Shown: piece by piece, positions 1-7,401 of the stretch
Layout of the letters: every line of letters starts with the position of its first letter
Numbering within the stretch: position 1 is the first letter of the stretch
From: an uncultured Eubacterium sp.
GTDB lineage: Bacteria; Bacillota_A; Clostridia; Lachnospirales; Lachnospiraceae
Reading direction: 5' to 3'
Assembly: GCA_948759685.1 (NCBI GenBank)
Contig: CAQBGY010000077.1
Span: 1-11,621 of the forward strand
Length of the DNA stretch: 11,621 bases
The notes under the pieces: model-generated
Database searches by the model: none
Told to the model about the DNA's origin: nothing
The model's input: only the letters and a program-made list of their open reading frames with translations
Position numbers and translations under genes: made by a program

Positions 1-146
1 GGCAGGAATACCCAAAGGAACTGATACAGCCGGAAATCAAGCCGGAAAACCGTACAGGCACGATAGAGCAGTTGGCGCAGAATGTGGAAGCTGTCGAAAA
101 GCAGGTGCGGCTTATGGGTGTAAAAATGAGCAGGAATCGTTTGTAA
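1..146 (+). CDS. C-terminal end of a gene entering from the left; possibly a mobilisation/relaxase protein
   Basis: An open frame (codons in phase with position 3) runs from the window edge to TAA at 144-146 and gives the last 47 residues of a protein. The tail is hydrophilic and helical (TIEQLAQNVEAVEKQVRLMG), ending in a basic segment, VKMSRNRL. It begins outside the window, so neither domain nor start can be seen. Tails like this occur at the ends of relaxases and other mobilisation proteins of Firmicutes conjugative elements, which would suit the accessory genes that follow, but this is only a resemblance. It is followed by non-coding DNA with dyad symmetry, so it is probably not co-transcribed with the methyltransferase. 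Confidence is fair that it is coding and low for function. Confidence 0.5.
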   Translation, partial: QEYPKELIQPEIKPENRTGTIEQLAQNVEAVEKQVRLMGVKMSRNRL

Positions 147-194
147 TTAAAATGTTTTTTCTTTATCAACAGCATCTATGTATATAATCCGTAT

Positions 195-210
195 ATCGTT
201 TTGGAACGAT
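195..210. repeat. Short hairpin, 6-bp stem with TTGG loop
   Basis: ATCGTT and AACGAT are exact inverted copies separated by TTGG. It lies three bases before the larger palindrome at 214-239, in the space between the left-edge gene and the methyltransferase. No T-run follows, so it is not a standard intrinsic terminator by itself. The two dyads together could be an operator or part of a structured leader. Confidence 0.6.
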
Positions 211-213
211 GAC

Positions 214-239
214 TAATCCATCGAAATTTCGATGGATTA
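214..239. repeat. Perfect 26-bp palindrome in the leader of the restriction-modification operon
   Basis: The two 13-bp halves (TAATCCATCGAAA and its exact complement) meet with no spacer, giving complete two-fold symmetry. It sits 131 bp upstream of the preferred methyltransferase start. As DNA it is an obvious candidate for a dimeric regulator or recombinase; as RNA it would form a 10-bp stem with an AAATTT loop. No T-run follows on the plus strand. A weaker pair (TATTGC / GCAATA, 13-nt loop) lies between it and the gene. I see no clear promoter in 147-370. Confidence 0.85.
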
Positions 240-370
240 CATAAAAACTAACGAGTTTATTTCACGCTATTGCACAAAATACTTCCGCAATAATCTGTTA
301 TTTTTACTAGCTTTATGGTAAAATTAGTCAAGTGCAAGATATAGATACATTTAATATTGTGGAGGAACTA

Positions 371-2056
371 ATGAGTATAAACATTTCAAAGAAAAAGAGA
401 GATGACCTATTAGAAAAAATAAAAGAGATACGAAAGTATATAGCTTCAGCACCGCAAGATGAAAACACCGGAAATCTGCTATTATATTTAAACCAAATAG
501 AAAAAGATGTCAATGGGAAAAAATATGGTTTAGTTTTTGAAGAACATAGAGAAAAGATAAATGATATTCTTGATACGCATACGCCTGTATTGGAAGAAGA
601 CAAAGAGTTGTTTATTGATAAAGGTAACGGACAGATGAATTTTTTAATAGAAGGTGATAATCTGTCTGCATTAAAATTATTGGAGAAAACACATAAGGGA
701 AAAATTGATTTAATATATATTGATCCACCATATAACAGAGGAGTGGATGATTTTAAATATGATGACAATTATATTACGAAATCAGATGGATATATTCATT
801 CAAAATGGATTTCATTTATGGAAGTACGGTTAAAAATTGCACACAAATTATTACATAATGCAGGCGCTATATTTATAAGCATTGATGACAATGAACAAGC
901 TAATTTGAAGTTGTTATGTGATTGCATTTTTGGAGAACAGAATTTTGCAGGAATGATACCTTGGAGGAAACGTACCGCAAAGACAGATGTCCCCTTTGGA
1001 ATTTCTCAAGATTATGAGTGGATTTTGGTTTATGCCAAAAGTGAAATGTTTAATGCCTTTACAAAACGAAAAAATAGCCGAAAGTATTATGAAACAGAAG
1101 ATTTTCCCAACAGACCTTGGCGAATACATGATTTAACAAAACAGACAACGGCAGAAGAACGTCCCAATAGCTTTTTTACTATGGTTAATCCTAAAAATGG
1201 TGAGGAATTTCCAGCAAATGTAAATAGGACTTGGGCAATTACAAAAGAAACCTTTGAGTTTTATTTGGAGCAAAACAGGATAGTCTTTCCGGGTGATTAT
1301 GAATTTCTTAAAATATCAAAACCTCAATTAAGGTATTTTAAAGATGAAGATGAAGCTAAGGCTTTGAAAAAAACGGGAAATATTGCTGGTATTTCTGCTA
1401 CAACAACCCAATTGCCTGATTTTGTGGGAATGACAAAAGAGGGGACAAAAGACTTGGGAGAATTATTTGAAAAAAAAGCATTCCCTTATCCTAAGCCAGT
1501 AGAACTTTTGAAATATATTATGTCTATTGGAACAATAAATAAAGAAAATGCTGTTATACTTGATTTCTTTGCAGGAAGCGGAACGACGGGGCAGGCATTA
1601 TTTCGATATAATGCAGAAAATAAGAAAAGCAATCGCCGAATTATCCTTTGTACCAATAATGAAAATAATATTTGTAAAGATGTAACATATGAACGTCTGA
1701 AAAGAGTAATTGAAAAGGAAAAATATGTTGAAAGCCTGAAGTATTACAAAATCGACTATATTCCGATTAGTGACCGCTTATATTATGAGTATGCTGATGA
1801 ATTGCTTCTGCATATTCGTGAACTAGTAGAACTGGAAAATGGGATTGATTTTATAAATAACTCAGAAATTGCAATTATCCTGACCGAAAAAGAAGCAGAC
1901 GATTATATTAATCGGCTTAACAAGGATTCAGATTGCAAAATAATTTATTTAGGACATGATATACTTCTTTCTGGTGAACAGGCTGAAAAAGTGCGAAAAT
2001 TAAATATTAAGATAAATAACATTCCTGATTATTACTATAGGGAGTTGGAGGGCTGA
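371..2056 (+). CDS. mod: Type III restriction-modification system DNA methyltransferase (Mod)
   Basis: Adenine-N6 DNA methyltransferase that recognises the target site and methylates one strand; in type III systems it is also the specificity subunit for Res. The 561-aa product has the catalytic motif DPPY at residues 118-121 (YIDPPYNRG) and, much later, the AdoMet-binding motif FAGSGTTG at 400-407. DPPY preceding FxGxG is the beta-class order typical of Mod, and the roughly 280 residues between include the variable target-recognition part. Length is normal for Mod. I chose the ATG at 371 because GGAGG (361-365) sits 5 bases upstream; a GTG at 332 would add 13 residues but has no such site. 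Both motifs are intact, so methylation should work. The stop is 2 bp before the original res start, with the res ribosome site inside the end of this gene. An A8 run at 1471-1478 is the only notable homopolymer. Confidence 0.93.
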   Translation: MSINISKKKRDDLLEKIKEIRKYIASAPQDENTGNLLLYLNQIEKDVNGKKYGLVFEEHREKINDILDTHTPVLEEDKELFIDKGNGQMNFLIEGDNLSALKLLEKTHKGKIDLIYIDPPYNRGVDDFKYDDNYITKSDGYIHSKWISFMEVRLKIAHKLLHNAGAIFISIDDNEQANLKLLCDCIFGEQNFAGMIPWRKRTAKTDVPFGISQDYEWILVYAKSEMFNAFTKRKNSRKYYETEDFPNRPWRIHDLTKQTTAEERPNSFFTMVNPKNGEEFPANVNRTWAITKETFEFYLEQNRIVFPGDYEFLKISKPQLRYFKDEDEAKALKKTGNIAGISATTTQLPDFVGMTKEGTKDLGELFEKKAFPYPKPVELLKYIMSIGTINKENAVILDFFAGSGTTGQALFRYNAENKKSNRRIILCTNNENNICKDVTYERLKRVIEKEKYVESLKYYKIDYIPISDRLYYEYADELLLHIRELVELENGIDFINNSEIAIILTEKEADDYINRLNKDSDCKIIYLGHDILLSGEQAEKVRKLNIKINNIPDYYYRELEG

Positions 2057-2058
2057 AT

Positions 2059-2085
2059 ATGAACATAGAGTTGGCAGATTTCTAA
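2059..2085 (+). other. Original res start, aborted by an in-frame TAA after eight codons
   Basis: ATG at 2059 has an excellent ribosome site, GGAGGG at 2047-2052, six bases upstream and inside the end of mod. It encodes MNIELADF followed by TAA (2083-2085), then continues in the same frame as LKAITDLMEAM and on into Walker A. Type III Res and other SF2 helicases normally begin with a Q-motif of the form xxDFQxxAI, so the TAA almost certainly replaces a CAA glutamine. This is a single-base nonsense change, a sequencing error, or less likely an eight-codon leader ORF. Confidence 0.8.
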
Positions 2086-2106
2086 TTAAAAGCAATTACA
2101 GATTTG

Positions 2107-4254
2107 ATGGAGGCAATGGAGTGTGACAAAAAAGAAATCATTTTGAAAAGCTGTACTGGAAGTGGAAAAACGATTATTTTAACACACTTTATGGACGAGT
2201 ATCTGAAAAGTTATAACAATCAGGTATTTATTTGGCTTACTCCGGGGAAGGGAAATCTTGAGGAACAGAGCAAGGAAAAGATGGACAGATATATTCATGG
2301 AAGCCGGACAAAATTGTTATGCGACGTTATGGCAGGCGGATTTGAACAAAATGACTGTTGCTTTATCAATTGGGAAAAACTCACCAAAAAAGGTAATAAT
2401 GCGTTAAAAGACAGTGAACGAGTTAATTTTTTGGATTACATCTACCATGCCTTAGAAGAAGGACTGACATTTAAAATTATTGTAGATGAATCTCACCAAA
2501 ATGATACTATTAAGGCAGAAGAAATTATTGATTATTTTAAAACTGATAAGATTGTGCGATGCTCTGCAACACCAAAGAATTATAAGGATGCATATTTAAT
2601 TGAAATTCTGGAAGAAGATGTTATTGCAGAAGGGCTAATAAAAAAATTGCTGCTTATTAATGAGAATTTTGAACAGAATATAAGCGTTGAAGATCAGGTT
2701 TCTTATCTTATGAATAAGGCGCTTACAAAACGCCGCAAATTGCATTCGGAATTTTTGAGAAGGAAAGCCCCCGTAAATCCACTGATAGTTGTTCAGTTAC
2801 CCAATAAGTCTGATGTTCTTTTGGAGAGCATCGAAACCTATCTTTCTGCACAAGGAATTACATATGAAAATAATCAATTAGCGGTATGGCTTGCAGATAA
2901 GAAACAAAACTTAGAGTCCATTTCAGAAAATAATGCGGAATCAATAGTCGTAATTATTAAGCAAGCTATTGCAACGGGATGGGACTGTCCCAGAGCGCAT
3001 ATACTTGTCAAACTGCGTGAAAATATGAGTGAAACATTTGAGATTCAGACAATTGGAAGAATCCGCAGGATGCCGGAAGCAAAACATTATGAAGACGATT
3101 TGCTGGACTGCTGTTATCTTTATACTTTGGATGAAAAATTTACAGAAAATGTAAAAAGGAGTTTAGGGAAAGGGGCTTTGGAAGAAAGGGACTTGACTTT
3201 GAAACGTGAATATAGTCACTTTACCCTTATTTGCCAGCAAAAGACAAATGTTCCTTTCCCAAGAGATGCAAAATTGGCGTTAAAGGTCATAAAGAAGTAT
3301 TTTTCCAGCCAATACAATCTGGATGGTAAAGCTGTAGAAAACAGAAAAAGGTTAGAAGCACACAAATATGATTTCAACACAGATATTATAGATTATACCA
3401 AGTCAGGAGAACTGGCTACTTTGTCCAAAGAAGAATTTGATAATTTGAATGAAATAAAAATCAGGGAAAAATTAACGACGCACAAACATGGAAAAGAATA
3501 CCATCATTGTGTTGCTGAAATCGGAATGAAGGTTGGTCTTGACTACAATAATATGAATACCATCGTGCGTAGATTATTTTTGAAAGATTTGCGTTCAGAG
3601 TATACTCTTTTGATATTAGAAATCAGAGAATTGTATGCATTTGTCATTAATAATAAGCCCCGTCTGATTGATGATATCCGTATTGCAATGGCATCGGAAA
3701 CTGCACAAATAAAAATAGAGTCTAATATGATAACGGAAAAACCGTGGAGTTTCCCATTGAATTATATGTTTGCGTATGACGGCAGCGCTAAAGATCAAAT
3801 GGAACTGATAAAAAATGTATATAAAGGGTATAGGGCTTCAGCGGAAGTTCGATCAGAACCTGAAAAAATCTTTGAAAAATACTGTGAATCCAATAATCAT
3901 ATAGAATGGTTCTACAAAAACGGAGATAAAGGAAATGAGTATTTTTCTATCGTTTATGAAGATAATGCCGGAAAACAAAAATCTTTTTATCCCGATTATA
4001 TAGTCCATGATACAGAAGGAAATACATGGATTATAGAAACAAAAGGCGGTTTTTCTAAATCAGGACACAGCGAAGACATTGATAAATTTACATCTAAGAA
4101 ATTTGCGGTATTAAAAAAATATCTGGATAAGTATAATCTTCATGGGGGTATAGTGCGTCAGGATAAGCAAAGTTCTGAATTATGTATCTGTACAGAAGAA
4201 TACTCAAATGATATAAAAGACGAGAATTGGAAACTGTTAAAAGAAATATTGTAA
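2107..4254 (+). CDS. res: Type III restriction enzyme Res subunit, lacking its Q-motif because of an upstream nonsense codon
   Basis: ATP-dependent SF2 helicase/translocase with a C-terminal nuclease; with Mod it cleaves unmethylated DNA. Visible in the 715-aa open part (residues within one or two): Walker A SCTGSGKT at about 15-22, Walker B DESH at 127-130, SATP at 153-156, motif VI QTIGRIRRMP at 314-323, and a PD-(D/E)XK nuclease with YPD at 628-630 and ETK at 644-646. Everything after the lesion looks intact and shows no further decay. The true N-terminus begins at 2059 and is cut by TAA at 2083. The remaining frame can start only at TTG 2104, ATG 2107 or ATG 2116, none well served by a ribosome site, although a ribosome stopping at 2083 might restart. 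Such a product would lack the adenine-binding Q-motif. The gene is either a very recent pseudogene or makes a poorly expressed truncated protein. Confidence 0.85.
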   Translation: MEAMECDKKEIILKSCTGSGKTIILTHFMDEYLKSYNNQVFIWLTPGKGNLEEQSKEKMDRYIHGSRTKLLCDVMAGGFEQNDCCFINWEKLTKKGNNALKDSERVNFLDYIYHALEEGLTFKIIVDESHQNDTIKAEEIIDYFKTDKIVRCSATPKNYKDAYLIEILEEDVIAEGLIKKLLLINENFEQNISVEDQVSYLMNKALTKRRKLHSEFLRRKAPVNPLIVVQLPNKSDVLLESIETYLSAQGITYENNQLAVWLADKKQNLESISENNAESIVVIIKQAIATGWDCPRAHILVKLRENMSETFEIQTIGRIRRMPEAKHYEDDLLDCCYLYTLDEKFTENVKRSLGKGALEERDLTLKREYSHFTLICQQKTNVPFPRDAKLALKVIKKYFSSQYNLDGKAVENRKRLEAHKYDFNTDIIDYTKSGELATLSKEEFDNLNEIKIREKLTTHKHGKEYHHCVAEIGMKVGLDYNNMNTIVRRLFLKDLRSEYTLLILEIRELYAFVINNKPRLIDDIRIAMASETAQIKIESNMITEKPWSFPLNYMFAYDGSAKDQMELIKNVYKGYRASAEVRSEPEKIFEKYCESNNHIEWFYKNGDKGNEYFSIVYEDNAGKQKSFYPDYIVHDTEGNTWIIETKGGFSKSGHSEDIDKFTSKKFAVLKKYLDKYNLHGGIVRQDKQSSELCICTEEYSNDIKDENWKLLKEIL

Positions 4255-4271
4255 GCATTGAGGAGAAAAAT

Positions 4272-5192
4272 ATGGGTACTCAAGAAAATGATAAAAAGGT
4301 CTTAATCTATTTTTATTATCTTGCTATTACAAGACAAAAAGAAGCATCGGACACATCTACATATGACATTGCGCAAATTACGAATGTTTTTTCAAAAATG
4401 TTGGAATATACTTTGAAAAAGAGTCTGAAAGACAGAAGACAAGAGTTGACTTTTGCTGAAAAAGTTGTATGGCTGGATTCGTTTGAAAACATGGGAAATG
4501 GAGATTATAATATTACTTTTAAATCAGCAAAATACAATCATGTTCGTAATGAAATTAATACAGAAACAATGGAGCCTTTAGGAACAAGAAAACAGTGGCG
4601 GGATGGAGATGAAGAAAAGACACATCTTTGTATTAGATTAGCACAGGGGCAACAACGCTACTTGGCGGTGCATGAAAGTAATTATTACGGCATCACAATA
4701 AATTGTATCATAAACTATTTGAACGAATGCTTTAAACGATTTAATGAGGAAACAGAAGAACAATATCATTATGAAGTATCCTATGAAATTATGCCGGGAG
4801 ACGATTTCTTGACTTCTCTTAAAGAAGCAAAAACAATATCGGCGCTTACGCTTACAGTATATAAGGATAGTCTGCCAAATGAATTCATGTTGTTTGCGGG
4901 AAGAACCTCCGATATTGCGGATGATGTAGAAATCAGGATAAAAACACCGAAAAAGGGTGGAAAATTTCCAGATAATTTAATAAAGGCATATTATGAGGCT
5001 ATGCAAGGGGATGGCAGGATAAAAAGAATTAAGGCAAGTGGTTCCAAAAAGCATGGAAGTTTTGAAGCATCTACGGATTTGATAAAAATGAAAAATTTTA
5101 TTTCTGTTGGACGTTTAAGCACAACCGACGAGGTTGATAGTTATGACTTTTTTAAGAAAGCGCAGGAATTCATTGAAACAAATAGGAGATAA
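4272..5192 (+). CDS. Unrecognised soluble protein of a two-gene unit; RexA-like by layout
   Basis: Soluble 306-aa protein, with no signal peptide or membrane segment. I cannot place it in a named family with certainty. ATG 4272 has GAGGAG (4260-4265) six bases upstream; a TTG at 4227 inside res would add 15 residues and lacks support. Features: start KKVLIYFYYL; a DYNITFKSAKYNHVRN segment (about 79-93); EEKTHLCIRL (114-123); GITINCIINYLN (140-151); then FAGRT (208-212) followed by a Lys-rich, probably beta-sheet C-terminal half with KTPKKGG, RIKRIKASGSKK and an amphipathic final helix. From memory, the order of these blocks, including an F-x-GRT motif before a basic domain, parallels phage lambda RexA (279 aa), a DNA-binding sensor. 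No alignment was run. The stop is 3 bp before a four-helix membrane protein, again as in rexA-rexB. Alternatively it is some other Abi-type or DUF protein common beside restriction systems. Confidence 0.9.
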   Translation: MGTQENDKKVLIYFYYLAITRQKEASDTSTYDIAQITNVFSKMLEYTLKKSLKDRRQELTFAEKVVWLDSFENMGNGDYNITFKSAKYNHVRNEINTETMEPLGTRKQWRDGDEEKTHLCIRLAQGQQRYLAVHESNYYGITINCIINYLNECFKRFNEETEEQYHYEVSYEIMPGDDFLTSLKEAKTISALTLTVYKDSLPNEFMLFAGRTSDIADDVEIRIKTPKKGGKFPDNLIKAYYEAMQGDGRIKRIKASGSKKHGSFEASTDLIKMKNFISVGRLSTTDEVDSYDFFKKAQEFIETNRR

Positions 5193-5195
5193 AAT

Positions 5196-5738
5196 ATGAA
5201 AACTTTATTTATATTTCTGCCAATCAGAGATTATATAAAAACGAGGCGAAAACTGTGGAGGCAATATCTTATTCCATTAGCAACTGGTATCATTGTATTG
5301 ATAGGCGCTTTTGCTATAGATGTTAGAGATGGCGTTGACATCGAAGCGATATTTTCAGATTTTGTCGGTATTCAAATAAGTGGAATTGCTACTTTGGTTT
5401 CTTTTTTATTAGCCATAATAACTATTTTAGTTTCTTCTGATAACGAAAATATAAGGAAATTGAAAAGTGAAAAGTCAAATGAGATACATTATAAAAAGCT
5501 TGGTGGCGAGCAACTCAGTTTGTTTCAAGTCTTATTGTCTAATATTTCATATTATGTTATGGTAGAAATTATTTATATGATGATATTAATCGCATATGTA
5601 TTTTTAGCCCTGATTGTTCCGGCATCAGCTATAAAATGGCTCATTTCAATCAGTGTATTTTTCTTAATGCATATTTTGCTGGGCATGATGGAATGTGTTA
5701 CGCAAATGTATTTGACCTTTTGGAAGGATAAGAGATAA
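5196..5738 (+). CDS. Four-helix integral membrane protein, putative RexB-like effector
   Basis: Predicted inner-membrane protein of 180 aa. Hydrophobic segments: about 24-42 (YLIPLATGIIVLIGAFAI), 60-80 (QISGIATLVSFLLAIITILV), 118-140 (SYYVMVEIIYMMILIAYVFL) and 145-168 (AIKWLISISVFFLMHILLGM). A basic N-terminus (KTRRKLWRQ) suggests it faces the cytoplasm, and a charged loop (about 81-105, rich in Lys/Glu) joins helices 2 and 3. AGGAG at 5184-5188 lies inside the end of the preceding gene and the gap is only 3 bp, so the two are very likely translationally coupled partners. Lambda RexB (144 aa, four helices) is the closest architectural match I know; it depolarises the membrane when RexA senses phage. 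No sequence identity is claimed. Other four-helix effectors of abortive-infection systems are equally possible. Confidence 0.88.
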   Translation: MKTLFIFLPIRDYIKTRRKLWRQYLIPLATGIIVLIGAFAIDVRDGVDIEAIFSDFVGIQISGIATLVSFLLAIITILVSSDNENIRKLKSEKSNEIHYKKLGGEQLSLFQVLLSNISYYVMVEIIYMMILIAYVFLALIVPASAIKWLISISVFFLMHILLGMMECVTQMYLTFWKDKR

Positions 5739-5795
5739 TTTGTATCTGACAATGAATGATTTTATGATGAATTGATACATACTATGGAGGAAAAG

Positions 5796-6887
5796 ATGAA
5801 AGCCGGCATCAAAAAGCAAGAGGTAAAATTTATCGTGACTGATGTATACAGAGAATGGATTGCTTTGATTAAAGACAGGATTAGAAACAGTCAGATTAAA
5901 GCATCTATTAAAGTGAATAGAGAACTATTAGAACTTTATTGGCATATTGGCGAGGATATCGTAAATCGGCAGAAACATTCAAAGTGGGGAGAAGGGCTTT
6001 TGCGGCAGATGAGCATTGACTTGAAAAAGACCTTTCCTGATATGGCAGGATTTTCAGAAACGAATTTGAAAACGATGCGGCTATGGTATCGCTTTTATGC
6101 AGAAGCCGTAAATGGTCAACAAGTTGTAGACGAATTGAGGTCTGATGATATTTTCCGGCTGATAACAACAATTCCGTGGGGACATAATCAACGTATTATT
6201 TTTAAATGTAAAGATGTGCGTGAAGCCGTTTTTTATGCACAGTATACTTTGGAAAATAATTGGAGCCGGGATGTATTGGAACATCAGATTGAAAGCGCAT
6301 TATATGAGCGTAAGGGAAAAGCCATTACGAATTTTAAGGATAAACTTCCTGCCAATGCTTCTGATTTGGCTGTACAGACATTAAAAGATCCATATAGTTT
6401 CGATTTTTTAACAATGCGGGATGATTACGATGAAAAAGAATTGGAAGATGCTCTGGTAAATCAGATTACACAGTTCCTGTTGGAACTGGGAACAGGTTTT
6501 TCCTATGTGGGGCGTCAGGTGCATTTACAGGTTGGAGAGCGTGAATTTTATATTGATTTGCTGTTTTATCACATAAAACTTCACTGTTATGTTGTCGTAG
6601 AACTTAAAACAAAGAGATTTGAACCGGAGTATGTTGGAAAATTAAATTTTTATGTTACCGCAGTAAATAAGCAATTAACAGGAGATGGCGATAATCCAGC
6701 AATAGGTTTGCTTATTTGTAAGGATAAGGATAATGTAGTGGCGGAATATTCTTTGGAAGAAGTTTCACAGCCGATTGGTATTGCAGGATACGAATTAAGT
6801 AATGCGCTCAGCAAAGAATACCAACGCAGTCTTCCTACAATAGAAACGTTGGAGTCTGAAGTGGCAAAAATGATGAATACAAAATAA
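5796..6887 (+). CDS. DUF1016 / YhcG-family protein with PD-(D/E)XK nuclease domain
   Basis: Putative DNA-acting nuclease of the YhcG type, a family often found beside restriction systems and in defence islands; its exact role is unproven. The 363-aa protein has the DUF1016 N-terminal domain (ARIRNSQIKASIKVNRELLELYWHIG-like segment without the first residue; WGEGLLRQMSIDLKKTFPD; FSETNLKTMRLWYRFY) and a C-terminal nuclease domain with the catalytic residues D254 (FYIDLLF) and E270-x-K272 (VVVELKTKRFEPEYVGKLNF). Length is normal and nothing is missing. ATG 5796 was chosen because GGAGG (5786-5790) precedes it by 5 bases; the ATG at 5784 overlaps that site and TTG 5772 has none. A 57-bp gap separates it from the membrane protein with no visible terminator, so it is probably the last gene of the operon. 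Confidence 0.92.
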   Translation: MKAGIKKQEVKFIVTDVYREWIALIKDRIRNSQIKASIKVNRELLELYWHIGEDIVNRQKHSKWGEGLLRQMSIDLKKTFPDMAGFSETNLKTMRLWYRFYAEAVNGQQVVDELRSDDIFRLITTIPWGHNQRIIFKCKDVREAVFYAQYTLENNWSRDVLEHQIESALYERKGKAITNFKDKLPANASDLAVQTLKDPYSFDFLTMRDDYDEKELEDALVNQITQFLLELGTGFSYVGRQVHLQVGEREFYIDLLFYHIKLHCYVVVELKTKRFEPEYVGKLNFYVTAVNKQLTGDGDNPAIGLLICKDKDNVVAEYSLEEVSQPIGIAGYELSNALSKEYQRSLPTIETLESEVAKMMNTK

Positions 6888-6890
6888 ATA

Positions 6891-6907
6891 GTCTGCAAGT
6901 TGTAGAC
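6891..6907 (+). terminator. Weak hairpin just after the defence operon
   Basis: GTCTGC and GTAGAC form a 6-bp stem with one G-U pair around a five-base loop, starting 3 bp after the DUF1016 stop. The following bases, CGTTTGTATCC, are only mildly T-rich. The position fits a terminator but the structure is weak. Confidence 0.3.
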
Positions 6908-7035
6908 CGTTTGTATCCATGTTATTTCGCACTAAACTGTCAAAATTAACAAGCTATTTCTAAACAATTCCTAACGATTTATCATTGTAAAACTCCGTTC
7001 ATATATGATGTAAGTGTGGGCAATTTTACAAATAA

Positions 7036-7071
7036 ATAGAGAACTGGTTTATATCTTAACCAGTCCTCTAT
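7036..7071 (-). terminator. Intrinsic terminator of the minus-strand DUF6061-like gene
   Basis: Arms at 7036-7049 and 7058-7071 pair over 14 positions around an 8-base loop. The single irregular pair is A-C read on the plus strand but G-U on the minus strand, and the T-rich tail (TTTATTTG) lies on the minus-strand downstream side. Both facts point to termination of minus-strand transcription, about 15 bp after the stop codon at 7087. Confidence 0.7.
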
Positions 7072-7086
7072 GCAAAGAAAGATATG

Positions 7087-7326
7087 TTACCACAATTCTA
7101 ATGAATCTTCCGCATCTACCCACGTCTGCATACCACCATCAAGATACAGTGTTGCATATTCAAGTGGGTTGTCTATAGCCAAAGCATTTAAGGCACATTC
7201 AGAACATGGCGTTGTTTTTAATCCTTTTTCCGCTTTTCCGCAGTCTATCCGTAAAACATATCCGTCAAAAGTGGTTACATCAATACTGTTATGGAGCATA
7301 TTATATGTTGCATGAATAAACCTCAT
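7087..7326 (-). CDS. Small DUF6061-like protein of unknown function
   Basis: Protein of 79 aa resembling the DUF6061 family of small proteins common in Clostridia and their mobile elements. The recognisable parts are an N-terminal strand pair ending in DGYVLRIDC and the C-terminal NPLEYATLYLDGGMQTWVDA. It has three cysteines (C29, C41, C44), two of them in a CSEC motif. Function is unknown. I prefer the ATG at 7326, with AAAGGA about 8 bases upstream and a length typical of the family; the frame stays open to an ATG at 7401 (104 aa), which has no ribosome site. It stands alone, opposite to the defence operon, with its own terminator. Confidence 0.65.
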   Translation of the reverse strand: MRFIHATYNMLHNSIDVTTFDGYVLRIDCGKAEKGLKTTPCSECALNALAIDNPLEYATLYLDGGMQTWVDAEDSLELW

Positions 7327-7401
7327 ATTTTTCGTCCTTTCTTCTTGAGTTTTGGAGTAATTTTTGAAAGCATTCCAATCAATTCTTCCTGTCCTGTTCA
7401 T

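Noticed and set aside
332..370. GTG start at 332 adding 13 residues to Mod
   Set aside because: No ribosome site precedes it, while ATG 371 has GGAGG at ideal spacing.
328..768. Minus-strand 146-aa frame opposite mod
   Set aside because: Ser/Phe/Ile-rich antisense shadow of an AT-rich gene with clear motifs on the plus strand.
1471..1478. A8 run in mod as a phase-variation tract
   Set aside because: Too short to be persuasive in an AT-rich gene, and no longer simple repeats occur in mod.
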